Of a stretch of 64,000 nt of DNA, positions 8,281 to 17,365 are shown one piece after another; positions within the stretch are counted from its first letter, which is position 1; the number at the start of each line of letters is the position of its first letter. The position numbers and the translations under genes were made by a program. The stretch comes from Phormidesmis priestleyi BC1401. GTDB lineage: Bacteria > Cyanobacteriota > Cyanobacteriia > Leptolyngbyales > Leptolyngbyaceae. The notes beneath the pieces are model-generated. The model searched no databases, had not been told where the DNA came from, and saw nothing but the letters and a program-made list of their open reading frames with translations. The stretch spans positions 1-64,000 of the forward strand of contig NZ_LXYR01000018.1 in the NCBI RefSeq assembly GCF_001650195.1, given 5' to 3'.

Positions 8281-9294
8281 TCATTCGATCTCTGAATGCC
8301 AAACGCGAATTCCATCACTGCTGCTGCTGATTATGGCGTTCCCCTCTAGGGCAAACTCTACAGAGAGTCCGCTATACCAAGATCCGCGCAGCATTCCTAG
8401 ATAGTCTTCGGTGTCGGGTTGCCAAAATTGCACGGTGCCCCCAACTGCCGCCGCGAGGGTTTGCCCATCTGGGGTGAGGGCTAAATCAGAAGACCCAATC
8501 CCAAAGGTATGTAGCAGCACACCCGAATTAACTGACCAGAGTTTCATGCGGCTGCTGCCTGTAAATAGGGTTTCACCATCGCGACTAAAGGTTAATGCAG
8601 TCAGATCTCCAGAATTAACGCTGTATAAAAGCCGTTTTGTTTTGGCTTGCCAGAGAGATGTTTTTTGATGACCCGCCGCCAAAATCTTGCCCGTCGGACT
8701 GAACGCGATCGCCGTCACGGGCTGATCCCCGATCGTGTCTTGCCATTTTTGAGTCGCCAAATTCCATAGCTGCACTCCTGGACGGCTCAACGTGCCATCC
8801 GCCCACCGAATTAAGCGACTTCCACTCGCTAAGGTTTGTCCGTCAGGGCTAAACGCCAACGTCGTTACACGACCTGAATAGATATTTCCTAACAGTTTGC
8901 CTGTTTTTAAGTTCCACAATTTGATGGTGCGATCGAGGCTGGCACTCGCTAAAATTTGACCATTCGGGCTGATCGCTAATGCACTCACCCAGTTTTGATG
9001 CCCTGATAGCGATCGTTGTTTTTTCCCGGTTTCTAGATTCCACAAATGAATAATATTGTGAGTGCCACTTGCTAAAATTTTGCCATCAGGACTGACCGTA
9101 ATCTTGGTCGTTTGTTCGGTAGTGAGTAATTGAGGTCGGGCATAACACACCAAACCATCGACATAAGAAGGAATGCACACTCGATTAGACACTTTAGCAG
9201 CGATGCTTTTGTCCAGCAGAGCGTAAGCGCCAATGATCAAGCCCACGATCGCGGTAATCATGACTCCTAAAATCACTCTCTGCTTTTGACTCAT
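8281..9294 (-). CDS. WD40 repeat protein with N-terminal membrane anchor
   Basis: 337 aa. A single hydrophobic segment (about residues 8-28) follows MSQKQR. After a linker with two cysteines come about six to seven WD40 blades, recognisable by SPDGKILASG, SPNGQILASAS, SPDGQTLASGS and terminal LWNL or VWH motifs. This gives one beta-propeller held at the membrane, presumably in the periplasm or thylakoid lumen. Ligand and partner are unknown. WD40 proteins are abundant in filamentous cyanobacteria. No kinase or caspase domain is fused, unlike many of its relatives. Confidence 0.85.
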   Translation of the reverse strand: MSQKQRVILGVMITAIVGLIIGAYALLDKSIAAKVSNRVCIPSYVDGLVCYARPQLLTTEQTTKITVSPDGKILASGTHNIIHLWNLETGKKQRSLSGHQNWVSALAISPNGQILASASLDRTIKLWNLKTGKLLGNIYSGRVTTLAFSPDGQTLASGSRLIRWADGTLSRPGVQLWNLATQKWQDTIGDQPVTAIAFSPTGKILAAGHQKTSLWQAKTKRLLYSVNSGDLTALTFSRDGETLFTGSSRMKLWSVNSGVLLHTFGIGSSDLALTPDGQTLAAAVGGTVQFWQPDTEDYLGMLRGSWYSGLSVEFALEGNAIISSSSDGIRVWHSEIE

Positions 9295-9440
9295 AACCGC
9301 ATTTCCTAACCTGTCGTAACCGACTCTTTGCCTAAGCTAATGGTGGCACGCTTGATGGAGATTCTGCCGCAAGTGAGATTAAAGTCGTAAAATTTTGGTG
9401 TTATGGTTGCACACATTTATTCAATGAAGTATAGGGTTTT

Positions 9441-10931
9441 GTGAAAAAAGCTGGAGTAATAACCGCGACGGCACTGCTTTGCGCTACTTACTTGAGCATT
9501 GCACTCATTGATTTGGGTCTCGATAAGTTTTACTACATTCTTGCGGGAGGCAAAAAGTTTGCGACCTTTCCTGATCTCATCAGTCAAATTGGGATTGGCG
9601 GCAGTTATTTAGTGCTCGCAGTTCTCTATCTCGTGTGGTTTTTAGGCATCGATCGCCGCGCTACAGTTTTAACATTTGGTGAGATTCTAAAAAAGACTGC
9701 CGCCTTCTGGTTAATTGCGTTCATCTCCTATCCATTAGGCAATGATGTTTATCTTTATCTGCACTCAGGCTTGATGAATCTGAGTGGGGTGAACCCGTTT
9801 ATCACTCGTGCCGCATTGTTTTCGTCTGAGCTATCGCCCTTTGTAGACTGGGGGCAGACTTCAACTTACGGTCCGATTTCACAGTTTTTGTTTACGATAT
9901 CCGCCGCGATTCTCTCAATTCATCCGATTCTGGCGATTTACGTTTTCAAAGTTTTTTGCCTGATATTGCATCTTTTCAATGGTTATTTAGTTTGGCAACG
10001 GTTGCCAATTGAAGACGGAAACCCACTCTTTAATCGTGACAAGATTGCGATCGCTTATCTCGTCAATCCGCTTTTGCTGATGGAGCAGGTTGGGTCGGCT
10101 CACATTGATGTGTTGGTTTCGACGAGCGCGATCGTGCTGGTGGCGAGTCTGGCTAAACAGCGATATTGGCTCTCAGTTATAGCCTTGTGGGGCGGGTTTC
10201 TCTCAAAAACAATTCCGTTAATTTGGGTGCCTCTGGTTGCCATCTTTCTGATTCGACATCGCCGATGGTATCTGCTGCTCAATGCAGTTCTGGCTTCGTT
10301 GGGTGTGATTTTGGTGCTGAGTGCGTCAGAGCTTCCAGGACTCGCCGCTTGGAGCAGCTTGCTCAACCCTGGGGTGACGGGGCAGTTTCAGGCATCGCTG
10401 CACACGATCGCTCGATTTGGACTCGACCTCGTGCGGATTTTTGTTCCTGGCTCGATCGGAATGAGTCAGCAGCAAATTATTCTTTTGATGTTGACTCGTC
10501 TCACGTTGCTGTGGTTCGCTGGTTTTTATGCCCTGACTGCGTGGCGCGCTTGTCGCCAACGAATCTATTCAGATCAGGATTTGGTTGAAGATATCGGCTG
10601 GGTGACGTTGGTGCTGCTGCTGTTTGCGACCCCGTGGCTGATGCCCTGGTATGCGTCGATCATGTTGACGATCGCCGCTCTGATCCCCAGAGCTAGACTG
10701 TTTGGGTTAACAAGTCTTGCATTTGGGCTGTCGAGTAGCGCTCAATATTTGCTGCAAGGACACAGCAGTTTAAAGGGTCTGGTGTCGATCGGAATTCCGT
10801 TGCTTGTCTTATTGGTGGGAGCCAAGATTTTGAAAGTGAACTCGATCGAGGAAGTGAAATCGCCCCGATCGGAGGAGCAGCTTTTGCTAGGAGACGGGCA
10901 GCATCACAGCGAAGAGACGATTAGACTTTAA
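9441..10931 (+). CDS. Polytopic GT87-like mannosyltransferase family protein
   Basis: 496 aa with roughly ten to twelve transmembrane helices. The arrangement, an early periplasmic loop with the acidic pair in PLGNDVYLYLHSG and a second loop with YGPISQF, fits polyprenol-phosphate-hexose-dependent glycosyltransferases of the GT-C fold (MptA/MptB, GT87). Those enzymes add a sugar from a lipid donor on the outer face of the membrane. The exact sugar and acceptor are not deducible. The start is GTG at 9441. Its stop overlaps by 4 nt the stop of the convergent substrate-binding protein. Confidence 0.68.
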   Translation: MKKAGVITATALLCATYLSIALIDLGLDKFYYILAGGKKFATFPDLISQIGIGGSYLVLAVLYLVWFLGIDRRATVLTFGEILKKTAAFWLIAFISYPLGNDVYLYLHSGLMNLSGVNPFITRAALFSSELSPFVDWGQTSTYGPISQFLFTISAAILSIHPILAIYVFKVFCLILHLFNGYLVWQRLPIEDGNPLFNRDKIAIAYLVNPLLLMEQVGSAHIDVLVSTSAIVLVASLAKQRYWLSVIALWGGFLSKTIPLIWVPLVAIFLIRHRRWYLLLNAVLASLGVILVLSASELPGLAAWSSLLNPGVTGQFQASLHTIARFGLDLVRIFVPGSIGMSQQQIILLMLTRLTLLWFAGFYALTAWRACRQRIYSDQDLVEDIGWVTLVLLLFATPWLMPWYASIMLTIAALIPRARLFGLTSLAFGLSSSAQYLLQGHSSLKGLVSIGIPLLVLLVGAKILKVNSIEEVKSPRSEEQLLLGDGQHHSEETIRL

Positions 10932-12538
10932 GATTTACGCAGCGTCCCAAAAGGGACTTTTTGAGTGACTTCTAGATTTGCTCCTTGGATGTTTTTTTGA
11001 GCAAATAAGTAATCTTTGTTTTGCCAAAGTGGAATGAACGGGATATCTTGAGCGAGAATATCTTGCAGTTCAGCGAAGAGCTTTTTACGCACTTCAGGAT
11101 TAAGCTCTTGGCGACTACGATCGATGAGTTTGTTGACTCGATCGCTATAATAAAACGACCCTTGAGAAAAGCTCTGACCCTCCACACAGCCTGTTTTGAC
11201 ACTTCCTTTAGAACATTCTAAAAATGGATAAATGTAGTTATCAGCATCTAGGAAATCAGGAGTCCAATCTAATAGAAATATCGGATAAACTCCTTTGTCT
11301 AAATTCTTATAAGCCGTGGTTGATTCAATACTATTTAATTCGATTTGCATCAATCCGCCGAGCTTTTTTTGAACGATCGCTTTCAGCGTCAACGCCGCCA
11401 TTTGATCGTTGCCTAAATTAGAGCGATACCAAAACTCGATCGTGAGAGGATTTTTGAGCGAGTAGCCTGCTTTTTGCAGCAGCTCTGTCGCGTTGCTGAC
11501 ACTGCGATCGCTATATTCTTGAAAGACAGGTTTTTGCACCTCTAAACTTGATGGAATCAAACTATAGAGCGGCTCAATTTGTCCTTGAAAGACGCGATTT
11601 TGCAACAGGGATCGATCCATCATGGCGGCGATCGCTTGTCGTACTTCTAATTTATCGAGGGGTGGCGATTTAAGATTTAGCGTCAGGTAATTAATGCCGC
11701 TTCCAGATTCCTCAATAATTTGCCAGCCTGCACTCGCCTTCTTGTCTTGCAACGCCCGAATCTGATCTAAGGCGAGGTTTTGATAAGCCACGTCGATCGC
11801 GCCTGTGCGAAAGGCGTTAAACAAATTGGCAGGACTGGAGAAAAACTGAATATCAATGCCTTTATTAGCAGGTTTCTTGCCCCAATATTGATCAAACGCT
11901 TCTAGCTGCATGGAGTCGGTGCCATATTTCACTAATTTATAAGCGCCCGTGCCCACAAACTGGTCTGATTTGAATGACCCTTCTTTAATCTCATAGGCAT
12001 TGGGCGACACCGCACACGCGCCCGAAAATGCCAGCAGTGAAGGGAATGCAGCAAATGGTTTTTTGAGTTTAATGATTAGCTCCTCATCACTAGAAGGCAC
12101 GATCGAGTCAACGCTATCGGCAATCAAAAACGAAGGCGCACCCCCATTTTTAATGAATCGCTGAAGTGAAAACGCCATTGCTTTGGCATTAAACGCAGTT
12201 CCGTCATGAAACATAACGCCACGACGCACAGGGATCTTATAAGTTAATCCATCTTTGCTAACGATCGGAAGCGCCGTTGCGAGCTGAGGTTCTAACTCAC
12301 TCGTGCCGAGTTTATAAGTGTAGAGACGATCGCCTAAGTTATAGAGCAGATTGCCAGAAAAAATATTGTAAGCATCTGCGGGGTCGATCGTGCTGACGGT
12401 TGCGGTGGTTCCGATCGTGATTCGTCCACTGTCCAGATTTGGCGAATCGGGAATAGAGCGATTGCAACTCACTGCCAAAATGCAACATAGACCGAATAAC
12501 ACCAACCGTTTGAGGCGCTGCCACAACTTGCTCGACAT
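10928..12538 (-). CDS. Peptide/nickel-type ABC substrate-binding lipoprotein (SBP_bac_5)
   Basis: The N-terminus is a lipoprotein signal with lipobox LAVSC (Cys25). The mature part is a cluster C (DppA/OppA-like) binding protein: TIDPADAYN near the start, LKKPFAAF, GTGAYKLVKY and a terminal PFIPLWQNKDYL segment. In the family it captures oligopeptides, or other solutes such as nickel, for a permease. No permease or ATPase gene is adjacent, so it is an orphan or serves a distant transporter. 536 aa is normal. It follows the tetR gene on the same strand after about 70 nt. Confidence 0.85.
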   Translation of the reverse strand: MSSKLWQRLKRLVLFGLCCILAVSCNRSIPDSPNLDSGRITIGTTATVSTIDPADAYNIFSGNLLYNLGDRLYTYKLGTSELEPQLATALPIVSKDGLTYKIPVRRGVMFHDGTAFNAKAMAFSLQRFIKNGGAPSFLIADSVDSIVPSSDEELIIKLKKPFAAFPSLLAFSGACAVSPNAYEIKEGSFKSDQFVGTGAYKLVKYGTDSMQLEAFDQYWGKKPANKGIDIQFFSSPANLFNAFRTGAIDVAYQNLALDQIRALQDKKASAGWQIIEESGSGINYLTLNLKSPPLDKLEVRQAIAAMMDRSLLQNRVFQGQIEPLYSLIPSSLEVQKPVFQEYSDRSVSNATELLQKAGYSLKNPLTIEFWYRSNLGNDQMAALTLKAIVQKKLGGLMQIELNSIESTTAYKNLDKGVYPIFLLDWTPDFLDADNYIYPFLECSKGSVKTGCVEGQSFSQGSFYYSDRVNKLIDRSRQELNPEVRKKLFAELQDILAQDIPFIPLWQNKDYLFAQKNIQGANLEVTQKVPFGTLRKS

Positions 12539-12609
12539 AAGACGGGCTTCTGAAATTAAGGTATAGCCAGTCTATACCAGTTGCAGAGAGTTGGGAGCGA
12601 AAGACACAC

Positions 12610-13227
12610 TTACCGAGTGAGGCTTCGGAGCAGATGAACGAACAGTTTTTCAGCAAAAGCTTCAGGTTCTAGCGTTTGATTTTGAACAACCAGTAGATCG
12701 TAGAGTGACCAGTTAATCGTGCCAATAATGCTGTTGATGGCAACTTGGACATTTAGCAATGGTGGGGGCAAGAACACTCCCTGATTCATTCCTTGTTCAA
12801 GTATTGTTGATAATAAATCACGATAGGTCTGTCGCGACTGTTTCAAGTGTTCCGTGGCATTCGAGTCCCCGTAGCCAATTTGCATAAAGAACAGTTTGAT
12901 CAATCCCTGATGCAGATGAAAATATTTCAGGGTCAGGAGCAGCAGTGTGTGCAATGCTTCTGTAGGAGGCAGGATAGGTTGAAGAGCTTGAGCAATCTGA
13001 GTATGCAATTCGTTCAGACGGCGCACCATAACCGCTGTCAGAAGTTCTTGCTTATTTTTGAAGTGCCGATAAAACAACCCGACCGAAATGCCCGCCGTAT
13101 TCGCAATCAATTGAGGTTGTGCTTTATCGTAGCCCTCGCAGAGTAATGTCTCGCCAGCGTCGAGCAGAGCAGACAAGCGACCCACCACGTCATATCGGAG
13201 TTGCAACGGCTTTAGTGATTTTTTCAT
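12610..13227 (-). CDS. TetR/AcrR family transcriptional regulator
   Basis: 205 aa. The N-terminal HTH is clear: LIANTAGISVGLFYRHFKNKQELLTAV near residues 36-66. The C-terminal ligand/dimerisation part is helical and typical in length. It is divergent from the cupin gene at 13304, and a 19-bp palindrome lies between them, so it probably represses itself and the cupin gene and releases DNA on binding a small molecule. The downstream peptide-binding lipoprotein could be in the same transcript. Confidence 0.85.
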   Translation of the reverse strand: MKKSLKPLQLRYDVVGRLSALLDAGETLLCEGYDKAQPQLIANTAGISVGLFYRHFKNKQELLTAVMVRRLNELHTQIAQALQPILPPTEALHTLLLLTLKYFHLHQGLIKLFFMQIGYGDSNATEHLKQSRQTYRDLLSTILEQGMNQGVFLPPPLLNVQVAINSIIGTINWSLYDLLVVQNQTLEPEAFAEKLFVHLLRSLTR

Positions 13228-13253
13228 GTCCAGAAGGTTGTGTTAGGCTAGTC

Positions 13254-13272
13254 GAGTGAATATTATTCACTC
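13254..13272. promoter_or_regulatory. Candidate TetR operator (19-bp perfect palindrome)
   Basis: GAGTGAATA-T-TATTCACTC reads the same on both strands, with 9-bp arms about one base. It lies 27 bp from the tetR start and 32 bp ahead of the cupin start, inside the divergent promoter. TetR dimers typically bind such palindromes in exactly this position. A GTG inside it (13256) is therefore unlikely to be the cupin start. Confidence 0.65.
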
Positions 13273-13303
13273 ATTCTTATTATGGCATTATGAGGATCAT
13301 GCT

Positions 13304-13651
13304 ATGTCTCAGCAGACGTTTATCGATACCTGTGAGCAGCCCTGGATTGACTTCACACAGTTTCCAGGAACCCAGATTCTTCCTTTAGCAGAACCCGTAG
13401 TGCAGGGATCGATTCATCGGCTGAAACTCAAAGCAGGCACGACGATTCCCATTCACACCCATCCGTGTGATGAATACGTTTATGTCTTGAGTGGACAGGT
13501 ACAAACGGGGAAAACTCAATGTGGAGCAGGAACGTTTTGGTTTACGCCTGCGAATACTCGTCAAGGACCACATCACGCGTTAACTGAAGTTGAACTGCTG
13601 ACGATTCGATTGGGGGCAATGGGTGCATTTGAAGTCGGTGTCCAAGCCTAA
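13304..13651 (+). CDS. Small single-domain cupin
   Basis: 115 aa from ATG 13304 (MSQQTFIDTC). The cupin metal-binding motifs are visible: motif 1 as PIHTHPCDEYVYVLSG (His, His, Glu) and motif 2 around GTFWFTPANTRQGPHHA. It belongs to the type seen in ChrR-like or quercetinase-like sensors and small dioxygenases; the substrate is unknown. The linkage to a divergent TetR regulator suggests induction by a small organic effector. A longer GTG-start version would read through the operator and is rejected. Confidence 0.75.
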   Translation: MSQQTFIDTCEQPWIDFTQFPGTQILPLAEPVVQGSIHRLKLKAGTTIPIHTHPCDEYVYVLSGQVQTGKTQCGAGTFWFTPANTRQGPHHALTEVELLTIRLGAMGAFEVGVQA

Positions 13652-13814
13652 CTTTGGTTTTCTCGATCGAACACCTGTCCGTGATTTGTAGGGGGCGATT
13701 GTGATTAATACTCATAAAAACAGCAACTTCACCCTTCAACGTTGTCAATCACTAGCGACTTCTCAGACATCCTTTTAGAGTTAGCGTAGAGTTTCAAGGC
13801 TTTGAGCGTGACCC

Positions 13815-14218
13815 ATGACAGATTTTACTCAGGCGGTGATCATTGGTGGCAGCATTGCCGGACTGTTGACCGCACGAGTCTTGGCTGATTTTTTTGATAC
13901 TGTCATCGTAGTCGAACGCGATCGCGTCCCTGATCGTCCCGAAAACCGTAGAGGAGTTCCCCAATCGCCGCAGCCCCACGTTTTGTTCACCAAAGGCTAC
14001 CGCATTCTAGAGGAATTATTTCCTGGCATCGGAGATGATTTGACTGTGGCAGGTGCGGTGGCGATCGATTGGGCGCGTGAGTTTCACTATTTCAATGAGG
14101 GAGTCTGAAATCGCCGCACGGACGAGCCAACCGACATCGCTTCCTTCACCTGTTCGCGTCCTTTGTTAGAGTGGGCGATTCGTCAACGATTGGCGGCTTT
14201 TTCAGTCGTGAGGTTCAT
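13815..14218 (+). pseudogene. FAD-dependent oxidoreductase remnant (nonsense plus truncation)
   Basis: The first 97 codons encode a Rossmann FAD-binding N-terminus (VIIGGSIAGLLTARVLADFF, VVERDR). A TGA at 14106-14108 interrupts it. The same frame continues with NRRTDEPTDIASFTCSRPLLEWAIRQRL, characteristic of FAD-dependent monooxygenase-like proteins, so the TGA most likely replaced TGG. After about 14218 the similarity ends and the rest of the gene (normally over 400 aa) is missing. The region 14219-14458 holds no convincing gene. Confidence 0.72.
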
Positions 14219-14464
14219 TGATTGTCGTTTGGTTTGGAGGCTCCTCCTTTACATCACCCTTCTTCGTCCTGAAAAATGTTGGTGATGACAAGCCACACAT
14301 CGTGAGGAGGACAACCTCGTTTTGCAATGAACGACCTTATTTAATTCGCGATCCTGGAGATGGACAGGTTAACATCGGGTGTGGCGATCGATCAAGCACT
14401 CGGTTTGAAATCTTTGAGTGAATGAATCCAAAACCTCCCCGCTTAGACATTAGGAGCCTTGGTG

Positions 14465-14833
14465 ATGACAGACGCAAAGAATGTATTAGGGAAACCGCTA
14501 GAGACTTGCAGCACGTCTCCGATGACTGGATTTTTTCGCAATGGCTGCTGCGAAACGGGGTCGCAGGATGCTGGAACTCACGTCGTTTGTGCCCAAGTCA
14601 CCGAAGAGTTTCTCACCTACACTCAGCTACAGGGCAACGACTTGAGCACGCCGATGCCGATGTATGATTTCCCAGGTTTAAAGCCAGGAGACCATTGGTG
14701 TCTCTGCGTGTCTCGTTGGAAGGAAGCCCTCGACTCTGGAGTTGCACCGCCGATCGTGCTGTCTGCCACTCACGAGGCGGCTCTCAAAGTCGTTGCCCTA
14801 GAAGTGCTGCAAGAACACTCGATCGAGCCTTAA
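14465..14833 (+). CDS. DUF2237 family protein
   Basis: 122 aa with the cysteine-rich family signature: NVLGKPLETCSTSPMTGFFRNGCC, then HVVCAQVTEEFL and GDHWCLCVSRWKEAL. The family is widespread and of unknown function; the conserved cysteines suggest metal or redox chemistry. AGGAG at 14452-14456 supports the ATG at 14465 over the upstream TTG/GTG. The stop overlaps the convergent ABC exporter stop by 4 nt. It may once have followed the FAD oxidoreductase in an operon. Confidence 0.8.
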   Translation: MTDAKNVLGKPLETCSTSPMTGFFRNGCCETGSQDAGTHVVCAQVTEEFLTYTQLQGNDLSTPMPMYDFPGLKPGDHWCLCVSRWKEALDSGVAPPIVLSATHEAALKVVALEVLQEHSIEP

Positions 14834-16623
14834 CTCAAACTTCTAGACTCTGAAATCCCAGACTGCAGCCGCCAGAGTGACGCATAAATTCCGTCTTGCT
14901 TTAGCAGCGCCTCGTGAGTGCCTTGCTCGACCATGCGCCCGTGATCCATGACATAAATGCGGTGGGCGTGACGAATCGTGGACAAACGATGAGCAATCGC
15001 GATCGTGGTGCGATTTTGAGTGATATATTCTAGCGATCGCTGAATCGCAGCCTCAGTCTCGTTATCCACCGCAGACGTGGCTTCATCTAAAATTAGGATT
15101 GGAGGATCTTTGAGCAGGGCACGGGCGATCGCAAGTCTTTGGCGTTGTCCACCCGATAGTTTTTGACCGCGCTCGCCGATCACCGTGTCGTATCCATCGG
15201 GCAATGCGTGAATGAATTCGTGTGCTTCTGCGAGTTTTGCCGATCGCATTACTTCTGATCGCGTCACATCAAAACTGCCATAGGCAATATTGTCAGCAAC
15301 GGTGCCGTGAAAGAGAAAGACTTCTTGACTCACCCAACCGATGCAGCGACGCAGATCACGCAGCCGCAGTTCGCGAATGTCGATGCCGTCGAGCAAAATT
15401 TGCCCCTGCTGAATCTCATAAAATCGCAGCAGCAGTTTGACCAGCGTGCTTTTTCCTGACCCGGTTGCGCCCACTACTCCGATCGTTTGTCCAGCGGGAA
15501 TGTGGAGCGATAAATTTTCTAGTGCGTGACCGCGACCCTGATAGGCAAAAGTGATGTGGTCAAGAGTGACTTCACCGCGCACTTGATGAATCGGCAGTGA
15601 GCGATCGCCTGTCGGGATGGCGATCGGAGTATCCAACAAATTCATCACTCGATTGATCGATGCCATTGCTCGCTGATATTGATCCATCGTCTGCCCCAAG
15701 CGGGTAAAGGGCCACAGCAGTCGCTGAATGATAAACACCATAAATCCATAAGTGCCGACTGAGAGCCGACCGTTTGCCGCTTCGATGCCGCCTAAAAAGA
15801 GGGTTGCGGTAAAGCCAACCAGAATGATAATGCGAATCAACGGGACAAACGCAGCACTCAATGCAATGGCTCGACGATTGCTAGCGCGATAGGCTTGACT
15901 CTCGACGGCAACGCGATCGCGCTCATAGTCTTCAGATGTAAAACTCTTGATCGTGGCAATGCCCGATAAATTATTGGCTAATCGACTGTTAATCAAACTG
16001 GCTTTTTGCCTCACATCCGCATATCGAGGGGCGAGACGTTTTTGAAACGCGATCGAACCCCACAAAATAAATGGAATCGGCAACATTGCAAACCACGAAA
16101 CTCCAGGTGCTAACAACAAAAATGTACCGCCGACGAATACGAACGTAGTGACGAATTGCAGAATCTCATTGGCACCGCTATCGAGAAACCGTTCTAATTG
16201 ATTGATGTCATCATTGAGAATGGATAACAGCGTTCCGGTGCTTTGCTCTTCAAAAAAGCTCAGTTCTAGCTCCTGCAAATGGCTGTAGGCACTAAGTCGA
16301 AGCTCATGCTGCAAGGTTTGTGCCAGGTTGCGCCAGAGCCGATCGTAGGCATATTCAAACAGCGATTCTAGGCTCCAAATTAAGAATGTCAGCACTGACA
16401 ACACCGCCAATTGCCCGATGATGCTGGTGACACCAACTTTTGATATCCAAGACGACTCTCGTTTGACGACAACATCAACTGCCATGCCGATCAGATAGGG
16501 CGGTGCCAAGTCAAAGATTTTGTTTAAGACTGAGCAAAAACTGGCTTGCCACACTTGAGCACGGTGAGGGCGACTATAGCGCAGAAGGCGTTGCAGAGGA
16601 TTTGATGCAGCGACAGCAGACAT
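14830..16623 (-). CDS. ABC exporter, fused permease and ATPase (MsbA-like)
   Basis: Half-transporter with an N-terminal six-helix exporter membrane domain and a C-terminal ATPase. Walker A GATGSGKST, signature LSGGQRQRLAIARALL, Walker B PILILDEATSAVD and the H-loop AHRLSTI are all intact, so the homodimer should be active. It belongs to the MsbA/multidrug exporter group; the substrate is unknown. ATG at 16623 (MSAVAASNPLQRLLRY) gives the normal 597-aa length; a TTG at 16728 would add an unusual 35-residue leader. The divergent upstream region carries an NtcA-like palindrome. Confidence 0.88.
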   Translation of the reverse strand: MSAVAASNPLQRLLRYSRPHRAQVWQASFCSVLNKIFDLAPPYLIGMAVDVVVKRESSWISKVGVTSIIGQLAVLSVLTFLIWSLESLFEYAYDRLWRNLAQTLQHELRLSAYSHLQELELSFFEEQSTGTLLSILNDDINQLERFLDSGANEILQFVTTFVFVGGTFLLLAPGVSWFAMLPIPFILWGSIAFQKRLAPRYADVRQKASLINSRLANNLSGIATIKSFTSEDYERDRVAVESQAYRASNRRAIALSAAFVPLIRIIILVGFTATLFLGGIEAANGRLSVGTYGFMVFIIQRLLWPFTRLGQTMDQYQRAMASINRVMNLLDTPIAIPTGDRSLPIHQVRGEVTLDHITFAYQGRGHALENLSLHIPAGQTIGVVGATGSGKSTLVKLLLRFYEIQQGQILLDGIDIRELRLRDLRRCIGWVSQEVFLFHGTVADNIAYGSFDVTRSEVMRSAKLAEAHEFIHALPDGYDTVIGERGQKLSGGQRQRLAIARALLKDPPILILDEATSAVDNETEAAIQRSLEYITQNRTTIAIAHRLSTIRHAHRIYVMDHGRMVEQGTHEALLKQDGIYASLWRLQSGISESRSLS

Positions 16624-16781
16624 AGGGAAGGGTTGAGATAAAGGAGACTCGATCGTATAGCAATTCGATTTAGCTACACCAGAAGATTGAATCGTGGCAA
16701 GAGGCGGAACGATCGAGCGACCCAACAAAACGTAAAACTTCGTAAATTTCTACAACAACGAAGGATTTTTAGAATAAATAA

Positions 16782-16799
16782 CTGTAACGTAGGTTACAG
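16782..16799. promoter_or_regulatory. NtcA-consensus palindrome (TGTA-N8-TACA)
   Basis: CTGTAAC-GTAG-GTTACAG forms a palindrome with 7-bp arms and contains GTA (16784-16786), eight bases, TAC (16795-16797), which is the full consensus of the nitrogen regulator NtcA. It lies between the divergent ABC exporter and the 92-aa gene. No good TAN3T -10 box was found at the standard 22-nt distance, so the assignment is tentative. Confidence 0.4.
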
Positions 16800-16882
16800 A
16801 ATAAATTAATTAGTGCATTCTCTCTGCACGGCAGTTTTAAGACCAACCACTACATCGCTTTTTCGCTTCAGAGGATTTATTT

Positions 16883-17161
16883 ATGCTTCAAACTAACTTT
16901 TGTTCTATTCCATCAGTCACGCCTCAAGACGAAACGATGAGTTCTCTAGCGTGGGAGATTTTGCAAAGACGGGAGCAATCTCGCTTACCCAAATTTGCGC
17001 CTTCGATGTGGGTGAAGGTGTTGAATCTGCCGACTGCCTTTAGTTTTGACGAGGCTTGGCTGCTGTGTCAATATGCTCAAAACCATTGGCTCGCATGGAT
17101 TCCTGACTATGGCGAGATCTTGTTGAAGACTGATGAGATGGGCGAAGTGCTCGATCGATAA
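16883..17161 (+). CDS. Conserved cyanobacterial small protein of unknown function
   Basis: 92 aa, soluble, tryptophan-rich (W at AWEIL, MWVKV, AWLL, HWLAWIP) with an acidic C-terminus (ILLKTDEMGEVLDR). No known motif is seen. It starts at ATG 16883 after AGAGGAT. It is divergent from the ABC exporter across the NtcA-like palindrome and could be nitrogen-regulated if that site is real. The following 200 bp to 17365 contain no recognisable feature. Confidence 0.6.
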   Translation: MLQTNFCSIPSVTPQDETMSSLAWEILQRREQSRLPKFAPSMWVKVLNLPTAFSFDEAWLLCQYAQNHWLAWIPDYGEILLKTDEMGEVLDR

Positions 17162-17365
17162 CTCTGGATCAACTTACCGATCGGCAGGGGTGCAGAGATA
17201 ATTTCTTTGTGCCCTCGTTTAAGCTCTTAAATTCAATACAAGCTTTAACGTGCAACGCTGACTAATACAGTAGTACTATCTCTACAGGCAAGACTTAAAC
17301 AGGAAAATTCGTGCAAGATTTGATCGGCGTGTTATCAATGTTCAACCACGATCGCACTCATTGAT

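Noticed and set aside
14218-14421. 67-codon plus-strand frame after the FAD oxidoreductase remnant
   Set aside because: No similarity that I recognise and it begins inside the end of the pseudogene; treated as non-coding scar.
16729-16882. Possible riboswitch ahead of the 92-aa gene
   Set aside because: No conserved riboswitch core; the only structure is the short NtcA-like palindrome.
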